Assembly (NCBI RefSeq): GCF_020216025.1
Contig: NZ_JAIWNC010000006.1
Coordinates: forward strand, 186,001 to 250,000
Direction: 5' to 3'
Length of the DNA stretch: 64,000 bases
From: Jidongwangia harbinensis
Lineage (GTDB): Bacteria; Actinomycetota; Actinomycetes; Mycobacteriales; Micromonosporaceae
A model generated the notes under the pieces. The model saw only the letters and a list, made by a program, of their open reading frames with translations. It ran no database searches and had not been told where the DNA came from. Below are positions 41,233 to 51,200 of this stretch, one piece after another; within the stretch, counting starts at the first letter, position 1, and the number at the start of each line of letters is the position of its first letter. A program made the position numbers and the translations under genes.

Positions 41233-41290
41233 CCCGCCCGGGCCTCGTCGAGGCGAGTTCGAGCGCTAGCCCGCCCGGGCCTCGTCGAGG
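41219..41290. repeat. 35-bp direct duplication, period 37, at convergent gene ends
   Basis: Identical 35-nt copies at 41219-41253 and 41256-41290, beginning AGTTCGAGCGCTAGCCCGCC. The first contains the FHA gene stop; the second carries the rocD stop, in the opposite direction, and also reproduces the last FHA codons and stop. The ends of the two genes were therefore doubled without changing either protein. Confidence 0.9.
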
Positions 41291-42492
41291 ACGGCCTTGA
41301 CGGCGGCGAGCGCCTGACCCAGGTCCGCCTCCGTCACCACCAGCGGTGGCGCCAGGCGGATGGTGGACCCGTGGGTGTCCTTGGCCAGCACGCCCCGCTG
41401 GGCCAGCCGCTCGCACGCCTGCCGCCCGGTCAGCAACGCCGGATCGATGTCGACGCCGGCCCAGAGGCCCCGCCCGCGTACCGCCATCACGCCGTGGCCG
41501 ATCAGCGCGGACAGGCCGGCGTGCAGCTGTTCGCCGAGGGCCGCCGAGCGCTGCTGGAAGGTGCCGGACTCGAGCAGCTTGACCACCTCGGTGCCGACCG
41601 CGCAGGCCAGCGGGTTGCCGCCGAACGTGGAGCCGTGCTGGCCCGGCTCGAGCACGCCGAGCACGTCGGCGTCGGCGGCGACCGCGGACACCGGCACGAT
41701 GCCGCCGCCCAGGGCCTTGCCGAGCACGTACATGTCGGGCACCACGTCGTCGTGCTCGATCGCGAACGTGCGGCCGGTGCGGCCCAGCCCGGACTGGATC
41801 TCGTCCGCGATGAACAGCACGTTGCGCTCGGTGCAGGTCTTCCGGACCGCGGCCAGGTAGCCGGGCGGCGGCACCAGCACCCCCGCCTCGCCCTGGATCG
41901 GTTCGAGTAGCACGGCCACGGTGTGGTCGTCCACCGCGTCGGCCAGCGCGCCGGCGTCGCCGTACGGAACGATCGTGAAGCCCGGGGTGTACGGCCCGAA
42001 GTCGTCCCGCGCGTCCGGATCGGTGGAGAAGCTGACGATGGTGGTGGTCCGGCCGTGGAAGTTGTTCTCCGCGACCACGATGTTCGCCTGCCCGGCCGGC
42101 ACGCCCTTGACCCGGTAACCCCACTTGCGGGCCACCTTGATCGCGGTCTCCACCGCCTCGGCGCCGGTGTTCATCGGCAGCACCAGGTCCTTGCCGCACA
42201 GCTGAGCCAGCCGGCGGCAGAACTCGGCGAACTGGTCGTGCACGAACGCCCGGCTGGTCAGCGTCAGCCGGTCCAGCTGGGCGTGCGCGGCGCTGATCAG
42301 CGCGGGGTGCCGGTGCCCGAAGTTCAGCGCCGAGTAGCCGGCCAGGAAGTCCAGGTAGCGGCGCCCGTCGACGTCGGTGACCCAGGCACCCTCGGCGTCC
42401 GCGATCACCACCGGCAGCGGGTGGTAGTTGTGTGCGGTCCACCGCTCCGCCTCGGCGAGGGCGGCGGGCGTACGCATGTCCACGGTCGTCAT
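41266..42492 (-). CDS. rocD: Ornithine--oxo-acid aminotransferase
   Basis: 408 residues, PLP-dependent class III aminotransferase converting ornithine to glutamate semialdehyde. Landmarks: GRRYLDFLAGYSALNFGHRHP, MNTGAEAVETAIK, NNFHGRTTTIVSFSTD, LFIADEIQSGLGRTG, and PLP lysine K259 in YVLGKALGGG. The specific motif set and the partner gene agree with RocD rather than acetylornithine or 4-aminobutyrate enzymes. Its ATG overlaps the stop of ddaH (ATGA). Together they would degrade arginine derivatives and ornithine. Confidence 0.92.
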   Translation of the reverse strand: MTTVDMRTPAALAEAERWTAHNYHPLPVVIADAEGAWVTDVDGRRYLDFLAGYSALNFGHRHPALISAAHAQLDRLTLTSRAFVHDQFAEFCRRLAQLCGKDLVLPMNTGAEAVETAIKVARKWGYRVKGVPAGQANIVVAENNFHGRTTTIVSFSTDPDARDDFGPYTPGFTIVPYGDAGALADAVDDHTVAVLLEPIQGEAGVLVPPPGYLAAVRKTCTERNVLFIADEIQSGLGRTGRTFAIEHDDVVPDMYVLGKALGGGIVPVSAVAADADVLGVLEPGQHGSTFGGNPLACAVGTEVVKLLESGTFQQRSAALGEQLHAGLSALIGHGVMAVRGRGLWAGVDIDPALLTGRQACERLAQRGVLAKDTHGSTIRLAPPLVVTEADLGQALAAVKAVLDEARAG

Positions 42493-43295
42493 GAGCGCAC
42501 CTCCAGCGTGCAGCATTTGGGTCCGCCGCCGGCCTTGCGCAACTCCGACAGGTCGACACCCACGGTTTCGTATCCGCGCTCGCGCAGCGCGGCGGTCAGT
42601 GCGGTGGCCTGGACCGGCAGCACCACGGTACGGCCGTCGCTGACGGCGTTGAGCCCGAGCACGGCGGCATCGGTCGCGGTGGCGTGCACGGCGTCCGGGA
42701 AGAGCCGGCGGAGCACGGCCTGGGAGCCCGGGGAGAACGCCTCCGGCAGGTACGCCACGGTCCGGTCGTCCAGCACGCACAGCGCCGTGTCCAGGTGGTA
42801 GTAGGCCGGGTCGACCAGCTGCAGTGTGATCACCGGGCGGCCGAACACCTCCTGGGCCTGCGCGTGGGCGGCGTGCGCGGTGCGGAAGCCGGTACCGGCC
42901 AGCAGGACGTCCCCGGCCAGCAGGATGTCGCCCTCACCCTCGTTGGTGTGCTTGGCGTCGTGCACCTCGAAGCCACGGGACTCGAACCAGGCCCGGTACG
43001 CCGGGGCCTCGTCGGCCCGCTCGGCGTCGCGGAACTGCACGGCGAGCACGGTGCCGTCGACGACGGTGGCGCCGTTCGCGGCGAAGACCATGTCGGGCAG
43101 CCCGGCCAGCGGCTCGATCAGCTCGACGGTGTGGCCCAGGTCGAGGAACGTCTGCCGCAGGGTCTCCCACTGGCGGACGGCGAGCGCGTTGTCGTACGGC
43201 GCCGCGGGGTCCATCCACGGATTGATCCGGTACGTCACGGCGAAGTGGGTCGGCCGGCACATCAGGTAGGTGCGCGGCGCGGCGTCGGTGGTCAT
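42489..43295 (-). CDS. ddaH: Dimethylargininase / arginine-deiminase-fold amidinohydrolase
   Basis: 268 residues from ATG at 43295. Catalytic residues of the DDAH branch are visible: the E119/E121/D123 cluster near TNEGEGD, H167 in YYHLDTALCVL and C261 or C262 in the C-terminal GGGPKCCTLEV. It releases citrulline from methylated arginine or, in related members, ornithine from arginine. Coupling with rocD supports an arginine/ornithine catabolic pathway. There is no strong ribosome site; an operator-like palindrome sits directly upstream. Confidence 0.83.
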   Translation of the reverse strand: MTTDAAPRTYLMCRPTHFAVTYRINPWMDPAAPYDNALAVRQWETLRQTFLDLGHTVELIEPLAGLPDMVFAANGATVVDGTVLAVQFRDAERADEAPAYRAWFESRGFEVHDAKHTNEGEGDILLAGDVLLAGTGFRTAHAAHAQAQEVFGRPVITLQLVDPAYYHLDTALCVLDDRTVAYLPEAFSPGSQAVLRRLFPDAVHATATDAAVLGLNAVSDGRTVVLPVQATALTAALRERGYETVGVDLSELRKAGGGPKCCTLEVRS

Positions 43296-43598
43296 GGGAG
43301 AAACGGTATGCGGGAAAGCCCTGCATACGTGCCGGATCAACCATGCGCGAGGGCGCCGAACGTTGCGTGCTCGGCGCTGCCGGCGATGATTCGTTGCGCA
43401 TGCGTCGGGGGCGGCGCTGATGCGCCACCCCCGGACGACGTGTGCGGTCGTGTCCTGCCGGTCGACGGTGTTCGCCGGCCGGATCGTTCCGCGCTTTCCG
43501 GCGCATCGCCGGATGGTTTCGGGGCGGGCCCGGCGGATGGCCGTCCCGGTTCCGATTTCGCTTCGGGCGCATCGCCCTCGGCAAATATGGGGATACCC
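43296..43598. other. Gene-free stretch upstream of ddaH
   Basis: 303 bp separating ddaH from the next leftward gene. It holds a palindrome at 43306-43328 and a hairpin at 43407-43432 (GGGGG-CGGCGC with GCGCC-A-CCCCC), the latter a possible terminator for the membrane protein gene. No gene seen. Confidence 0.5.
43306..43328 (-). promoter_or_regulatory. Palindrome just before ddaH, possible operator
   Basis: GTATGCGGG and CCCTGCATAC flank AAAG with a one-base bulge in the second arm. It lies 11 bases upstream of the ddaH ATG. A TATGC...GCATA pattern suits an Lrp/AsnC or GntR-type site, but no dedicated regulator gene is adjacent. Confidence 0.4.
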
Positions 43599-44261
43599 CT
43601 AGAAGCGGTCCACAAACTGTGCGTCAAGCCACTCTCGCAGGGTATTGACGGGCTGCATGTCGGTGCCCAGCCAGGTGAGCATGCCCATCAGGGCGAGCAC
43701 GCCGACCGTGCCGGCGGCGATGGCGAGCACGGTGCCGATCAGCGCGTCGGTCTTGCCGGCGATGTGCCGGCGGCGGGTGGCCCGCAGGCCGGCCAGCGAC
43801 ACGACCAGCGCCAGCCCGGCCACGCCGATGCCGTAACCGAGCAGCGGCCCGGAGAGCACGAGCAGCGCGGCGGCCACGGCGAGGACGAGTCCGAGCGTGG
43901 CGAGCAGGCTGGCCCGGGGCTTGGGACCGGCGGGGACCCGGTCCTGGTCGACCGTGGCCAGTTCCTCGGTGCGGTCCGTGTCCCGGTGGGCGGCGGCGCG
44001 CTCGACCTCGGTGCGGTCGGTGGCGGCGCGGTGCGCGGGTGCGGGTGCGGGTGCGGCGGCACGCTCGGCGTGCGCGGCGGCCCGGCCCGCGGAGGCTCGT
44101 TCGGCGGCGGCCCCGCCCGCGCTGGTGAAGCGGGTGGTGGTGGCGTCGTTCGGGGCGGCCACCGAGTGTGCGCCGGGGTTACGGTCGCGCACCGCGACGG
44201 TGGGGCGCTCCTGGTCGGTGTTATCCGGTCCGGACTGGCGGGAGAACGTCGGAAGCCTCAC
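43599..44261 (-). CDS. Membrane protein with disordered N-terminus, function unknown
   Basis: 220 residues from GTG at 44261. Residues 1-118 are Ala/Arg/Thr-rich and probably disordered (AAAERASAGRAAAHAERAA). From about 118 there are three hydrophobic helices (118-136, 138-155 and 172-192) with a basic RRRH patch between the last two, and an acidic short tail. No family recognised; codon use is normal. Confidence 0.65.
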   Translation of the reverse strand: MRLPTFSRQSGPDNTDQERPTVAVRDRNPGAHSVAAPNDATTTRFTSAGGAAAERASAGRAAAHAERAAAPAPAPAHRAATDRTEVERAAAHRDTDRTEELATVDQDRVPAGPKPRASLLATLGLVLAVAAALLVLSGPLLGYGIGVAGLALVVSLAGLRATRRRHIAGKTDALIGTVLAIAAGTVGVLALMGMLTWLGTDMQPVNTLREWLDAQFVDRF

Positions 44262-44330
44262 GTCAGCACCTCCTGATCACTCGGGGATGTCCTATCGCTA
44301 TACCCCGATGAGGGAGGTATGACACCGGTG

Positions 44331-44360
44331 CCGGGGCGGGCCGGCGATGCCCGCCCCCGG
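44331..44360 (-). terminator. Hairpin after clpP
   Basis: CCGGGGCGGG (44331-44340) pairs with CCCGCCCCCGG (44350-44360) with a one-base bulge and nine-base loop, eight bases past the clpP stop. Confidence 0.75.
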
Positions 44361-44368
44361 CCCGGCGA

Positions 44369-44983
44369 TCAGACCATCGACGGGGACGCGGACGCGCCGA
44401 CGTCGGTGGCCTTGCGGATCACGTGGTCGATCAGCCCGTACGTCTTGGCGTCCTCGGCGGTGAACCACCGGTCGCGGTCGGAGTCGCGCTCGATCTCCTC
44501 CGGGGTGTGCCCGGTGTGGAAGGCGATCCGCTCGTTCATGGTCTTCTTGATGTGCAGCATGCTCTCCGCCTGGATGGCGATGTCGGCCGCGGTGCCGCCG
44601 ATGCCGCCGGCCAGCTGGTGCATCATGATCCGGGCGTGCGGCAGGGCGTACCGCTTGCCCGGGGTGCCGGCGCAGAGCAGGAACTGGCCCATCGAGGCCG
44701 CCATGCCCATGGCGATCGTGGCGACGTCGTTCTTGATGTACTGCATCGTGTCGTACACCGCCATGCCGGCGCTGATCGAACCGCCCGGTGAATTGATGTA
44801 GAGGGCGATGTCCTTCTCGCTGTCGGCCGAGGCCAGCAGCAGCAGCTGGGCACAGATCCGGTTGGTGACCTCGTCGTTGACCTCGCTGCCGAGGAAGATG
44901 ATCCGCTCGCGCAGCAGCCGCTCGAAGACCTGGTCGTCAAAGGATGCGCCGCCGGTCCGCATCACCTGTTCGTCAACTCTCAT
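44369..44983 (-). CDS. clpP: ATP-dependent Clp protease proteolytic subunit
   Basis: 204 residues from ATG at 44983. Catalytic triad: S97 in [11 protein letters not shown]122 in [12 protein letters not shown]171 in [11 protein letters not shown]. Forms the barrel of the Clp protease with ClpX or ClpC. Actinobacteria carry several clpP genes, usually paired as clpP1-clpP2 before clpX; here it stands alone with no clpX next to it, and the N-terminus ([17 protein letters not shown]) differs from the P1 type, so it is likely an extra, non-housekeeping copy. Which subtype cannot be fixed by eye. Confidence 0.92.
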   Translation of the reverse strand: MRVDEQVMRTGGASFDDQVFERLLRERIIFLGSEVNDEVTNRICAQLLLLASADSEKDIALYINSPGGSISAGMAVYDTMQYIKNDVATIAMGMAASMGQFLLCAGTPGKRYALPHARIMMHQLAGGIGGTAADIAIQAESMLHIKKTMNERIAFHTGHTPEEIERDSDRDRWFTAEDAKTYGLIDHVIRKATDVGASASPSMV

Positions 44984-45113
44984 GGACTTACCCTCTCACC
45001 TGGCTCGCCGGTCCCTGTCAGCTTCCCCCCGCCCGGGACGGACGCCCAGCGATTCTCCTGTGGGCGAATCCGCTGTGGGCATAACCGTGACGCTCGCGGA
45101 TATGGTTCGTGTC

Positions 45114-45950
45114 GTGCCAGAGGGACATACGATCCACCGCCTCGCCGTCCGCCACCGGGAACTGTTCGCCGGGCACCGGGTCGCGGTGAGCAGTCCGCAA
45201 GGTCGCTTCACCGCCGGGGCCGCGTCGCTGTCCGGGCACACGCTGGTCGATACGGAGGCGTACGGCAAGCATCTCCTGCACCACTTCGACACCGGCCGTA
45301 CCCTGCACATCCATCTCGGTCTGTACGGGCGCTTCACGGACGGCGAGCCGCCGGTGCCGGAGCCGGTCGGCCAGGTCCGCCTGCGGATGACCACCGATCG
45401 GCACTGGCTGGACCTGCGCGGCCCCACCGCCTGCGAGGTGTTCGACCCGCCGCAGGTGGTGACGCTGCGCTCCCGGCTCGGTGCGGACCCGCTGCGCGAC
45501 GACGCCGACCCGGCGGCCGCCTACGCGCGGCTGGGCACCAGCACCCGGGCGGTGTTCGCGTTGCTGCTGGATCAGTCGATCGTGGCCGGCTGCGGTCTGA
45601 TCTACGCCAACGAGGTGCTGTTCCGGGCCGGCCTGGCGCCCACCACGCCGGGACGCGGCATCTCCGCGCAGGGCTGGCACGAGATGTGGGAGGACCTGCG
45701 CGCGCTGATGAAGGAGGGGGTGGCGCGCGGCCGGATCGACACCGTGCACACCGCGCACACACCGGAGGCGATGCAGCGGGCGCCGCGGGTGGACCGGCAC
45801 GGCGGCGAGGTGTACGTCTACCGCCGCCCCGGCCAGAAGTGCTACGTCTGCGGCACGGAGATCGCCCGCAGCCCGATGGCGGGACGCAACCTGTACTGGT
45901 GTCCGACCTGTCAGCCGGTCACGGCAGCACGGGCGGCGCGGAGGCGTTGA
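45114..45950 (+). CDS. nei: DNA glycosylase of the Fpg/Nei family
   Basis: 278 residues from GTG at 45114, chosen because the family requires Pro as residue 2 (V-P-E-G-H-T-I-H-R-L-A), and further upstream extension is not family-like. The N-terminal P2/E3 catalytic residues are present, then HLLHHFDTGRTLHIHLG, the H2TH region (LLDQSIVAGCGLIYANEVLFRAG), and a C-terminal zinc finger C-Y-V-C-G-T-E-I ... W-C-P-T-C. The PEGHT start marks Nei2-type rather than Fpg. It excises oxidised pyrimidines. Its 3' end overlaps the convergent deacetylase gene by 32 bp. Confidence 0.9.
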   Translation: MPEGHTIHRLAVRHRELFAGHRVAVSSPQGRFTAGAASLSGHTLVDTEAYGKHLLHHFDTGRTLHIHLGLYGRFTDGEPPVPEPVGQVRLRMTTDRHWLDLRGPTACEVFDPPQVVTLRSRLGADPLRDDADPAAAYARLGTSTRAVFALLLDQSIVAGCGLIYANEVLFRAGLAPTTPGRGISAQGWHEMWEDLRALMKEGVARGRIDTVHTAHTPEAMQRAPRVDRHGGEVYVYRRPGQKCYVCGTEIARSPMAGRNLYWCPTCQPVTAARAARRR

Positions 45951-48030
45951 CGTCGGGCGCGGCCGGTGGCGGGACCGTCGGCACGCCCAGCTCGAAGTTG
46001 TTCCGCAGCCAAGGCAGTAGTTCCGCGTACGCGGTGACGGTCTCCGGCTGGTCGTAGTCGTGCGACAGGATGATCGAGCCTGGGCGCACGGTCCGGCGTA
46101 CATCCGTGACGATCTTCTGGACGTGCGCCCCGGCGTCGGTGTCCTTCCCGCGCTCCCAGTCGCGCGGGTCGACCTCCCAGTAGAGCGAGGCCATCCCGTC
46201 GGCGTAGGCCACCTGCACCAGCCGCTCGGTGAAGTTGCCGCCGGGCGCGCGGAAGAAGGGAATCTTGGCATCGGGTACGGCGGCCCGGATCGCCGCGTTC
46301 GTCCGCTCCAGGTCGGCCCGGATCGCGTCCGGCTTCTCCCGGCCCAGCGTGAAGCTGTGGTCCCAAGAGTGGTTGCACAGGGTGTGCCCGGCCGCGGCGA
46401 TCTGCCGGACCACGTCCGGGTGCCGCTGTGCCTGCGCGCCGACCACGCAGAAGGTCGCCTTGACGCCCTGCTCCTTGAGCATCGCCAGGATTCTGGGCGT
46501 CTGCACCGGGTCCGGCCCGTCGTCGAACGTCAGCGCCACCGCCCGGGTCCCGGTGACCCGCAGCGAACTGGCCGGCCCGTCGCCCGGTGGCACCGCCACG
46601 GCCGGCTCGGGTGCCGCCGGAGCCGCCGGCCGGCCCGGGGTGGCCGGCGCCGCCGAGGACTTCCCCGGCGTGGGTGGCTTCGCCGCCGCCGGCTTGCCGG
46701 GCTTCGCCGGGGAACTGCGGCGTTCCGGTTCGGCGGCGTCCGGCGGGGCCTCGGTGCGCGCCTTCGCCGGCTTGTCCGCGACCACCGGGGACCGCCCGGC
46801 CGTGTTGACCGGGTCGACATCGTCGCCGCGCTGCACCGGGATCATCACCAGCGCCAGGCCGACCGCGACCAGCGCCGCCAGCAACGCCTGCTGGCGGGAC
46901 TTGCCGATGAGCAGCCATGACTCGATCGGCAGCGTGCCGGGTGCCCGGTGCGCGCCGGTGGCCGGCGTCCTGCTACCGGTCCACAGCGCCCACTCGCGGA
47001 CGGCGCCGGCCGCGCGGAGGCGGTCACTCAGGGCGTCGCGCACCGCGGGGACCGGCCGCACCGTGATGGCCAGCGGATCGGCCGGGCGGGCGTGCTTGCC
47101 GTGCCGGGCCGCGGCGCGCCGGCCCGGCTTCTGCGCGGCCGCGTGCCGGCGGGCGTGCCGGCCGGTCGCCGCGGGTGTCGGCTCGGCGGCGCGGTCGTTC
47201 GCCTCGCGGTCCTGCTGCAGGCGGCTGGCCGCGTCCCGGGCCGCGGAGATGGCCGCATCGGCCGGGTGCGCCTCGGCGGGCGAGTCGGGAGCCCGGTGGC
47301 TGCCGGCGGCGCGGGACCGGCGCGCGGTGAGCAGCCACTCGCTGGTCGACTCGAACGCCCAGGCGTCGCGGATGCCGGGGGCGTTCGGTCGCCGGTCGCC
47401 GGTGGCCGAGCCGTCGCCGCCGTTCCCGTTCCCGTTCCCGTCCCCGTTCCCGCTCTCGCGTTCGCGTTCGCGTTCGCCGAGGATCTCCCAGCGGGACGAG
47501 CCGCCGGTTGCCCAGAGGTCCGTCGAGGAGTGTTCGGCGGACGGGAGATCCGCGGACCGCGACGAGTCGCCGGCCGCCCAGAACTCGGCCGACGAGAACT
47601 CGCCGGTCGACCAGACTTCGGTGGCCGGTGTGGTTTCCGTGGCTGACCAGGTTTCGGTGGCCGGTGTGGTTTCCGTGGCCGACCAGGTTTCGGTGGCCGG
47701 TGGTGCTTCGGCAGTGGGCCAGGCCGCGGTGGCCGGTGCGGTTTCGGTGGCCGACCAGGTTTCGGTGGCCGGTGATGCTTCGGCAGTGGGCCAGGCCGCG
47801 GTGGCCGGTGCGGCTTCGGCAGTGGGCCGGTTTTCGGCGGTCGCTGCGGGGGCGTCGGCGAGTGACGTGCCGCGGTGGGATTTCCGGCTCCGGGGCGGGC
47901 TGTCGGCGAGCGATTCCGGGCGCCGGTGCCGGCCGTTGCGCGCGCGCTCGCGCGCGGCATGCGATGCCGTCTCGGCCGCGTGCCGAGGCGCACGGCCCGG
48001 CGCCATCGGGTCGGAGGGCATCGGCGGCAT
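45919..48030 (-). CDS. Membrane-anchored polysaccharide deacetylase with repetitive N-terminal tail
   Basis: 703 residues from ATG at 48030; other in-frame ATGs lie close by. A cytoplasmic, probably disordered tail of about 375 residues includes 12-residue A-T-E-T-W-S-A-T-E-T-T-P-like repeats (residues about 68-142) and E-R/G-N runs. A membrane helix (380-396) is followed by a Pro/Ala linker and a NodB-type deacetylase domain (about 490-690): VALTFDDGPDPVQT, CNHSWDHSFTLG, FFRAPGGNFTE, ILSHDYDQPETV. It would deacetylate peptidoglycan or another glycan outside the membrane. It overlaps nei in the convergent direction. Confidence 0.87.
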   Translation of the reverse strand: MPPMPSDPMAPGRAPRHAAETASHAARERARNGRHRRPESLADSPPRSRKSHRGTSLADAPAATAENRPTAEAAPATAAWPTAEASPATETWSATETAPATAAWPTAEAPPATETWSATETTPATETWSATETTPATEVWSTGEFSSAEFWAAGDSSRSADLPSAEHSSTDLWATGGSSRWEILGERERERESGNGDGNGNGNGGDGSATGDRRPNAPGIRDAWAFESTSEWLLTARRSRAAGSHRAPDSPAEAHPADAAISAARDAASRLQQDREANDRAAEPTPAATGRHARRHAAAQKPGRRAAARHGKHARPADPLAITVRPVPAVRDALSDRLRAAGAVREWALWTGSRTPATGAHRAPGTLPIESWLLIGKSRQQALLAALVAVGLALVMIPVQRGDDVDPVNTAGRSPVVADKPAKARTEAPPDAAEPERRSSPAKPGKPAAAKPPTPGKSSAAPATPGRPAAPAAPEPAVAVPPGDGPASSLRVTGTRAVALTFDDGPDPVQTPRILAMLKEQGVKATFCVVGAQAQRHPDVVRQIAAAGHTLCNHSWDHSFTLGREKPDAIRADLERTNAAIRAAVPDAKIPFFRAPGGNFTERLVQVAYADGMASLYWEVDPRDWERGKDTDAGAHVQKIVTDVRRTVRPGSIILSHDYDQPETVTAYAELLPWLRNNFELGVPTVPPPAAPDVNASAPPVLP
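47420..47480. repeat. 6-bp repeats in the deacetylase gene
   Basis: GTTCCC-type then GTTCGC-type hexanucleotides encode G-N/G-D and E-R dipeptide runs in the cytoplasmic tail (SGNGDGNGNGNGG and ERERERE). Confidence 0.8.
47610..47830. repeat. 36-bp repeats in the deacetylase gene
   Basis: About five units of 36 bp, such as GACCAGGTTTCGGTGGCC followed by GGTGTGGTTTCCGTGGCC, with one internally varied copy containing GCTTCGGCAGTGGGCCAG. They encode 12-residue repeats. Some units are nearly identical at DNA level. Confidence 0.85.
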
Positions 48031-48297
48031 CCGCTATGCCTACCGGGTTACAAGATCAAACGCGATACCGCATCCGTGATCATCACTTGACCATGAGTAG
48101 TAATGCCAGGTGGGGGCCGCGCGGTAGGCGCGGGGCGCGAAAGTCCTAAACCGGAAAGTGTGCCGACTTAGCGGTGTCTTTCGGCAGTCCATCAAGGAGT
48201 TGATTGCGTTCCTCGGGCATCTACTGGCATCGTAGCGGTTCGGCTACGCAGGGTTGGCTAATCGATGGGCCGGCGGTCCGTTCATGGGGGACGAAAC

Positions 48298-51200
48298 ATG
48301 CGGCGAAACGGCACACGGGCCACCGGCGGCGGCCACCGTCTACACACGACTGTCGCGCTCGGACTGACACTCCTGCTCGGCGCCTGCACCGCTCAACAGG
48401 GCACGACCGCGGTGCAGGCGGACCCCCGCCCGGTCACCGCGGAACGGCCGCACAAGGCCAAGCCGGCCCCGAAGCAGCGCTGGGGCAATGCCGCCGGCCT
48501 GGACCCGGTGGTCGACGGACCGCGCAACCGGTACCGGCCGCCGTCGCAGCGCACGAAGTACCCGGCGGTCAAGGTGCCGACGCGGCCGGCCAACTCCGCC
48601 GAGCTGGTCGACGCGCCCCCGGCGAAGGCCGCCGGCTTCGACGAACGGACCAGCCGCGAGGTGCCCGCGGCCCGGACCGAACACCAGCGGGTGTACGACA
48701 ACGCCGACGGCACGCAGACCACCGAGTTCTCCACCGGCGCACTCAACTTCCGCAAGCCCGACGGCACCTGGGCGCCGATCGACTCCGCGTTGACCGGCGA
48801 CGCCGCGTCCGGATGGCGGCGCAGCGCGGACTCGGTGGACCTGCGCCTGGCCGGGCGCGCGGACGCCGACGAACTGGTCCGGGCCACGCTCCCCGGCGGC
48901 GGAGTGCTGGCCTACGGCGCGGCGGATGCCCGCGGCGTGACCGGTGCGGTGTCCGGCGACACCGTCGCCTACCGGCAGGTCTGGCCGGGCGTCGACGTGG
49001 AACTCCAGGCCCAGCCGGGCGGCGTCAAGGAGAACCTGGTGCTGGGCTCCGCCGACGCGCGGCGGTCGTTCGTGTTCCCGCTCCGGCTCACCGGCCTCAC
49101 CGCGGCGATGGAGGGCCGCCAGGTCGTCCTCACCGATCCGGCCGGCGTCCGGCGCGCCACCATTCCCGCCGGATTCATGGTGGACGCGAACGGCGAGGTG
49201 TCGCACGACGTCTCGTACCAGCTGATCAGCCACGCCGGGACGCCCGCACTCCAGGTCTCGGCGGACCCCGGCTGGCTCCAGCGGGCCGACCGGACATTCC
49301 CGGTCCGCATCGACCCGCCGGTCCTCGCCGAGGGCGCGGCCACCGAAAGCCTGGTGGTGCAGGAGGACTCCTCGCGGGGCGGCGGCGAGACGCTGCTGGT
49401 CGGCCGGCGCAACGGCAACCGGGCGGCGTCCTACATCCGGTTCCCGGACCTGGTCTCCCGGCTCGCCCACCACACCGTCTTCAGCGCGCAGCTCAGCTTC
49501 GCCGCCTACGAGGCGCCGTCCTGCAAGCCGCGCAAGCTCAGCGTGCACCCGGTGAACGAGTCCTGGACGAGCGGGGCGACGAACCTCAAGTTCCCCGGCC
49601 CCGACGTCGGGTCGGCTCTCACCAGTTCCTCGTTCGCGCAGGGCTTCTTCGAACTCGGTCAGTCCCGCTCGGCCTGCCCGGTCACCGGCACCGTGCTCAA
49701 CCTCGGCAGCAAGGGCCGGGACCTGGTCCAGTCCTGGGTCAGCGGGAAGAAGCCCAACCACGGTCTCTCGCTGCGGGCCCCGGTCTCCGACGACAGCTCG
49801 TGGAAGACCATCGCCGGCCCGGCGATCGAGAAGAACCCGCCGAAGCTGTACGTCACCCACACGCCGTACAACGCCAAGTACGCCGTGCCGTCGCCCACCC
49901 CGAAGCCGGCCGTCCTGCAGAACCAGGACGGCAAGGTCAAGGTGACCGTCACCAACACCAGCGCCCGGGACTGGACGGCGAGCAGCTACCGCCTGATCTA
50001 CCGGGTCTACAACGCCCGCACCAACGCCAAGGTGGGCCAGTACGTCGCCGCCAACCTGCCGGCGAACCTGCCCCGCACCCGTTCGGTGACGCTCGACGCC
50101 ACGATCCGGGCGCTGCCCATCGGCGAATACCTGATCGACTTCAGCATGGCCAACGGAAACCTGGTCTTCACCGACGAGATGGTGCCGCCGGCCCGGATCG
50201 CGCTGCGGGTGCAGAACATCGAGCCCACGGTCCGCGACCTGTTCCCGCCGAACGACTACCAGTCGCCGACGCTGAGCCCGCAGCTGTGGGCGCAGGCCGT
50301 GGACCTGGACGCGCCGCCGAAGTCGACGCTGCAGTACAAGTTCGAGTACTGCGCGGTCGGCACGGACGGCAAGCCCACCGGCTGCACCACCACGGCGTAC
50401 CAGGCCAAGCACTATTTCACGATCCCGGCCGGGAAACTGCTCTGGAGCAAGCCGTACCTGTGGCGCGCGTACATCAAGGACAACGCGGACGAGGTCGTCA
50501 CGGGGTACTCCCGGCTGGTCACCTCGGCCCCGCAACCCGAGATCACGTCCCGGCTGGCGAACACGCCGTTCGGCGACCAGGAACGCGACTTCGAGCCCGA
50601 CCTCGGCAACGTGACCACCGGCGCGGTGGACGCCAACATCGCCACCGTCGGGCCGCCGTTGAAGATCACGCGGACCTACAACAGCCTGGACCCGCGTACC
50701 GACCTGGCGTTCGGCACCGGCTGGATGTCGCAGCTGGACATGCGCGCCGAACTGGACCAGGACGGTTCCGGCAACCTGCTGGTGACGTATGCGGACGGCC
50801 AGCAGGTCCGATTCGGCCGCAACGCCGACAACACCTGGGCGGCCCCTCCCGGCCGGTCTGCCGAGTTGACCCTGGACACGGCGAACGGCGTCTACGTGCT
50901 CAAGGACCGGGCCGGAACCACGTACCAGTTCGCGGGCGGTGGCCGCGGCCGGATTCACAAGATCGTCGACAAGTCCAGCCGCTCGATCGAATTCGGGTAC
51001 GGCAACAACGGACTGCTGACCCGGATCCAGTCGAAGTACAACCGGTTGAGCACCAAGCCGGGACGCGCCCTGACGTTCGGCTGGAACCCCGCCGGGACGC
51101 ACATCACCAGCGTGTCCACCGATCCGGTCGGCGGTCGTTCGCTGACCTGGACGTACGCCTACGACGGCGACCGGCTCACCAAGGTCTGTTCGCCGGGCAA

